In this document: one piece after another, positions 5,824 through 7,974 of the stretch
Numbering within the stretch: position 1 is the stretch's first letter
Layout of the letters: each line of letters opens with the position of its first letter
Origin: DASPTH01 sp035623515
GTDB lineage: Bacteria > Actinomycetota > Acidimicrobiia > IMCC26256 > DASPTH01
DNA length: 7,974 nt
Direction of reading: 5' to 3'
Assembly (NCBI GenBank): GCA_035623515.1
Contig: DASPTH010000232.1
Coordinates: 1-7,974, forward strand
Translations under genes and position numbers: made by a program
The notes under the pieces: model-generated
Databases searched by the model: none
What the model was told of the DNA's origin: nothing
Seen by the model: only the letters and a program-made list of their open reading frames with translations

Positions 5824-6099
5824 TTACGCCTCTTCCTCGTAGCCGAGGTCCCACTCGAGGATGAGGTGTTCCCGCTCCGCGTCGCGCGCGACGCGCTCCC
5901 GGTTGCGGCGGAACTGGGGGTCGTGGGGTGGGAGCAACTGGAGCCGGGCGAGCGCCCGCTGGCGGAATTCGTCGATCATGCGGCCGTCACCGAAGATGCC
6001 GTGGACTTCCCAGTGCGGCGCGACCGGTCCGAGGTAGACGACCTTCACGTGCCCCTGGGGCGGGATCTGTTCCTCGAGCTCTTCGGGCGCTGTCGACAT
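5824..6099 (-). CDS. Small acidic protein of unknown function (91 aa)
   Basis: I do not recognise this family. From ATG 6099-6097 the protein has 91 residues. An acidic start (APEELEEQIPP, 4-14) leads to a short beta-like stretch (HVKVVYLGPVAPHWEVHGIF, 17-36), then a probable long helix rich in Arg, Glu and Leu (about 41-56 and 62-81), and an acidic end (YEEEA). There is no signal peptide, membrane segment or Cys, so a soluble cytoplasmic protein is likely. A longer frame opens upstream to 6231, but that extension is Ser/Pro-rich and crosses the predicted promoter. TACCCT lies eight bases before this ATG, as in leaderless actinobacterial genes. It is convergent with phoU copy 2; a link to phosphate control is not shown. 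Confidence 0.7.
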   Translation of the reverse strand: MSTAPEELEEQIPPQGHVKVVYLGPVAPHWEVHGIFGDGRMIDEFRQRALARLQLLPPHDPQFRRNRERVARDAEREHLILEWDLGYEEEA

Positions 6100-6435
6100 C
6101 GTCGCCCAGGGTAGCGGGCGCGCGAAGAGCCGCTGCTGTGGTGTGGAGGAACGCGGTCCGCCCGAGGTGACCGACGCCGGGGAGAGGGGTGCGGCGCCGG
6201 TCACGCCGGACTTGGGTTGCGTTCCGGTCAAATCGGACAGCTCGCCCGGGCCGGAACCGCGGTTGGTGGCTTGCCCACCGAGAACGACGCGCGCCCACGG
6301 CTGGTTCCCGGCCCCGGGTGGGCGGAGGCGTACTGTTCACGCGGCCAGAAGTCTGTCAGGCTACGCATCGGGAACCAGACCTCGTCACCCGGCCGTTGAA
6401 CAGGGCGACGAATCCTGTCGAGCACTGAGGTGCAG
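6100..6435. other. Gene-free divergent region upstream of whiB and the 91-aa gene
   Basis: This 336-base stretch holds no convincing gene; its open frames run through into whiB in the wrong frame and have random-looking composition. The left end carries the leaderless promoter of the 91-aa gene. Seen further right are a palindrome AACCGCGGTT (6255-6264), a GGTGG/CCACC mini-hairpin (around 6265-6279) and an inverted repeat GCCCAC (6293-6298) / GTGGGC (6318-6323). TACTGT (6331-6336) and TACGCA (6362-6367) are possible whiB -10 elements, but neither has a recognisable -35 at normal spacing. A long leader or regulated promoter for whiB is likely, unproven. Confidence 0.5.
6108..6113 (-). promoter_or_regulatory. 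Predicted leaderless -10 element of the 91-aa gene
   Basis: TACCCT on the minus strand fits the TANNNT actinobacterial -10. It ends eight bases before ATG 6099, so transcription would begin at or next to the start codon. No Shine-Dalgarno sequence is present between them, which agrees with leaderless translation. No clear -35 is seen. Confidence 0.5.
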
Positions 6436-6747
6436 ATGGACGAGAGCACCCCTCCCCCCGACCACAGCGAACAGGAATGGATGCTGCGCGCTCGGTGCCG
6501 TTCGCTGGCCCCTTCGGAGTTCTTCCCGTCCGACGGTGTCGGGGTCGACAAGGCCCGCAAGATCTGCGACCAGTGCGGGGTGAAGGTCGACTGCCTCGAG
6601 TACGCGCTCACCTATCGCATCGACCACGGAGTGTGGGGTGGCGCCTCCGAACGGGAGCGCCGGCGCATCCTGCGCCGCCGCCGCCTCGAGGGAGAGGTGG
6701 AACCGACGGCGTCCCGCTTCCAACCGGCATCAACGAGCCTCGTATAA
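6436..6747 (+). CDS. WhiB-family iron-sulfur transcriptional regulator
   Basis: WhiB-like proteins carry a 4Fe-4S cluster, usually bind the principal sigma factor, and control development, cell division or redox responses in Actinobacteria. From ATG 6436 this one has 103 residues. The four cluster cysteines are C21, C44, C47 and C53 in the standard C-Xn-C-X2-C-X5-C pattern. SEFFPSDG (27-34) and GVWGG (65-69) are family hallmarks. A basic tail (ERERRRILRRRR, 72-83) would contact DNA. GAGG (6427-6430), five bases upstream, supports this ATG; a GTG at 6430 would add two residues and overlap that site. EYALTYRIDHGVWGG resembles the WhiB1/WhiB2 type, but I cannot assign a subclass. It is convergent with the RseB-like gene, with a hairpin at its stop codon. 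Confidence 0.95.
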   Translation: MDESTPPPDHSEQEWMLRARCRSLAPSEFFPSDGVGVDKARKICDQCGVKVDCLEYALTYRIDHGVWGGASERERRRILRRRRLEGEVEPTASRFQPASTSLV

Positions 6748-6758
6748 CGAGGTCTTCT
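6738..6758 (+). terminator. Hairpin terminator at the whiB stop codon
   Basis: CCTCGT (6738-6743) pairs perfectly with ACGAGG (6747-6752) around a 3-base loop that contains most of the TAA stop, and TCTTCT follows. This is the nearest thing to a classical stem-plus-pyrimidine-tail terminator in the window. It sits in the short gap to the convergent RseB-like gene. Confidence 0.5.
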
Positions 6759-6790
6759 GACGCAACTTCCCGCGCGAGGCCGGGGCGACG

Positions 6791-7795
6791 TCAGTCCCAG
6801 CCGAACGGGCCGAGCACGTAGTCGACCACCTTCTCCATCGCGCTTCTTCCCGGCGCGAGATCCGTGAGGAGCCCGTCGATCACGTCGCGGGGCGCGTCGC
6901 TCACGACCGTGAACACCGTGTCGTTGCGCTCCCATACGACGACGTCGGCGCTCGCCAACGAGTAGCGACGCGCACTCGTACCGTCGATCGTCGTCGCCAC
7001 GCCCTGCGCAGGGAGCGCACCCCAGTCGAGATCGCCCTGCTGCTCGAGCACCGACACCGTGAAGAGCCCGTCGCTGTAGAGGAGCTCCACACCGTTCGGG
7101 TGACGGGACCGCGCGACCAGCACGTAGCCGCCGGGTGTGCTCGGTGCCACGTACCCCGAGGGCGCACTCGCGAGCGGTTGCGCGTCGTGCGTGCTCACAC
7201 CGCTCGGCGCGTGGATCGGTGCCACCGTCGCGATGTCGAGCGATGTGAACGACAGCGACCGCTCGAGGCGTCCGTTCGGGTCGAGCACGTCTCGCCGGAG
7301 CAGCAGGCCAGTCGCGGTGTCGAGGTACAGGCGCTCGGCAGGTGCTCCCTGCCGACGCCGGACCTCGACGAGCCGGGTTGGTCGTGCCGCCACGTCCGGC
7401 CCCCGGCCGGTGACGAGCACCCAGCGGTGATCCGGTGCGGGCGCCTTCGCCACGTCGGGCTCCACGAGCGCGCTCGACCACCCGTACCGGTTCTTGAAGT
7501 ACGTCCGCGCCCCTTGGTCGTACACGCGGGCCTGCCCGGTTTGCACTTCGATCGCGCCCATGTCGTCGGTGATGCCCACGGAGAGGCCGGAGACCTTCGC
7601 GTGGTCACCCTGGGCGGGCCACGTGACCCGCACGACACCGGAGAACTGCAACCGCCCCGGCGCCGATCGCATCTTCTGCACCCACCGCACTGCGTCGGCG
7701 GACGACGTCTCGGCGCGCGCGTGACCGAGCGCCACGCCGAGGACCGCGACCACGAGCGTCAACCCGGCAACGGACGCGACGACGCCGCGCCTCAT
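6791..7795 (-). CDS. RseB/MucB-like exported sigma-factor regulatory protein
   Basis: RseB (MucB) proteins work outside the membrane: they bind the outer domain of a membrane anti-sigma factor and sense envelope stress or lipid signals. This protein has 334 residues. A Sec signal peptide is clear: MRRG, a hydrophobic core (5-24), cleavage after ARA (26-28). The N-terminal LolA-like domain begins at DAVRWVQKM (34-42), and RLYLDTATGLLLRRDVLD (155-172) followed by LSFTSLDI (181-188) is the typical RseB signature. A Ser/Pro linker (199-221) leads to the C-terminal domain with GGYVLVARSR (222-231), LLYSDGLFTVSVLEQ (238-252) and a final VVSDAPRDVIDGLL (297-310). ATG 7795 overlaps the stop of the upstream gene (ATGA), so translation is coupled. 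The match is by motif and layout; other LolA-fold proteins are an alternative. Confidence 0.75.
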   Translation of the reverse strand: MRRGVVASVAGLTLVVAVLGVALGHARAETSSADAVRWVQKMRSAPGRLQFSGVVRVTWPAQGDHAKVSGLSVGITDDMGAIEVQTGQARVYDQGARTYFKNRYGWSSALVEPDVAKAPAPDHRWVLVTGRGPDVAARPTRLVEVRRRQGAPAERLYLDTATGLLLRRDVLDPNGRLERSLSFTSLDIATVAPIHAPSGVSTHDAQPLASAPSGYVAPSTPGGYVLVARSRHPNGVELLYSDGLFTVSVLEQQGDLDWGALPAQGVATTIDGTSARRYSLASADVVVWERNDTVFTVVSDAPRDVIDGLLTDLAPGRSAMEKVVDYVLGPFGWD

Positions 7796-7974
7796 CGCGG
7801 CCTCATGAGTGGCACCGCGGCCGTGATGGGACCGATCGAATCGCCGAGGTCGGAGCTCGACGCCGCGTGCTGCGTGGCGGCGCCGGTGACGTTCGGGCGC
7901 ACCTGGCGCTGGCCGGGAACGAGGATCACCGCGAGCACGACCGCAGCGGCGGCGGCCGCCGCGCCCGCGATGCG
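7792..7974 (-). CDS. C-terminal end of a membrane protein, probable anti-sigma factor (N-terminus beyond window)
   Basis: The minus-strand frame is open from the right edge to TGA 7794-7792 and shows 60 residues. An Ala/Val/Leu-rich membrane segment (residues 2-19 of the visible part) is followed by a short polar tail of about 40 residues with no Cys. Its stop overlaps the RseB-like start by four bases. In known rseA-rseB pairs, the anti-sigma factor has one membrane helix and an outer tail that RseB binds, and it lies directly upstream. That context makes an anti-sigma factor the best guess. The diagnostic N-terminal domain is outside the window, so this is inference from topology and position. 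Confidence 0.5.
   Translation of the reverse strand, partial: RIAGAAAAAAAVVLAVILVPGQRQVRPNVTGAATQHAASSSDLGDSIGPITAAVPLMRPR

Noticed and set aside
4024..5926. Shared 14-mer ACTGGGGGTCGTGG upstream of phoU copy 1 (near 4024) and within the 91-aa gene (near 5913)
   Set aside because: One copy is inside coding sequence, flanks are unrelated, and a single 14-mer match in GC-rich DNA of this length is plausible by chance.
6335..6345. GTTCACGCGGC upstream of whiB as a Pho box
   Set aside because: Only a single half-site is present; neighbouring 11-base units do not match and no -10 lies at the spacing seen in the two convincing arrays.
6143..6583. Plus-strand frame of 146 codons upstream of and overlapping whiB
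   Set aside because: It overlaps whiB in another frame and its composition is Pro/Arg/Thr-rich and random-looking. No good start signal or homology is evident.

Overview
The window reads as chromosomal DNA of a high-GC actinobacterium. A WhiB-family protein, found only in Actinobacteria and their phages, sits at 6436-6747, and the Pho boxes contain the GTTCACC half-site known from Streptomyces PhoP and mycobacterial RegX3. The sequence does not fix the lineage; an early-branching group such as Acidimicrobiia is a guess from the style of the proteins. Nearly all of the window is coding, and no insertion sequence, tRNA, rRNA or CRISPR is seen.

Left half (1-3919, minus strand): a phosphate-specific transport operon, pstS-pstC-pstA-pstB. 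It comprises the secreted phosphate-binding protein, two permeases and the ATPase, whose last residues lie beyond the left edge. A perfect 14-bp stem hairpin separates pstS from pstC. pstC and pstA overlap by four bases, and pstB follows 15 bases after pstA.

Middle (3920-5821): the pstS promoter region carries a run of 11-bp Pho-box units with a -10 element. Divergent from it are two tandem phoU paralogues (4074-4820 and 5091-5804) on the plus strand. The gap between them contains a 61-base imperfect hairpin and a second Pho-box array. That array has a -10-like hexamer at exactly the same distance as in the pstS promoter, also facing left, but no gene follows it in that direction. This suggests that a promoter-phoU unit was duplicated and left an orphan leftward promoter, or that the promoter makes an antisense or small RNA. 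Together these genes form a phosphate uptake and signalling locus: Pst imports Pi, PhoU couples Pst status to the Pho two-component system, and the response regulator would bind the 11-bp arrays. The two-component genes themselves are not in the window.

Right part (5822-7974): a 91-aa protein of unknown function on the minus strand, with a likely leaderless promoter; a 336-base region without a gene; a WhiB-like iron-sulfur regulator on the plus strand with a hairpin at its stop codon; and, on the minus strand, an exported RseB/MucB-like protein. The RseB-like start codon overlaps the stop of an upstream gene that enters from the right edge. Only the last 60 residues of that protein are visible. 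They hold one membrane segment and a short outside tail, as expected for an anti-sigma factor, so a sigma / anti-sigma / RseB cluster probably extends beyond the right edge.
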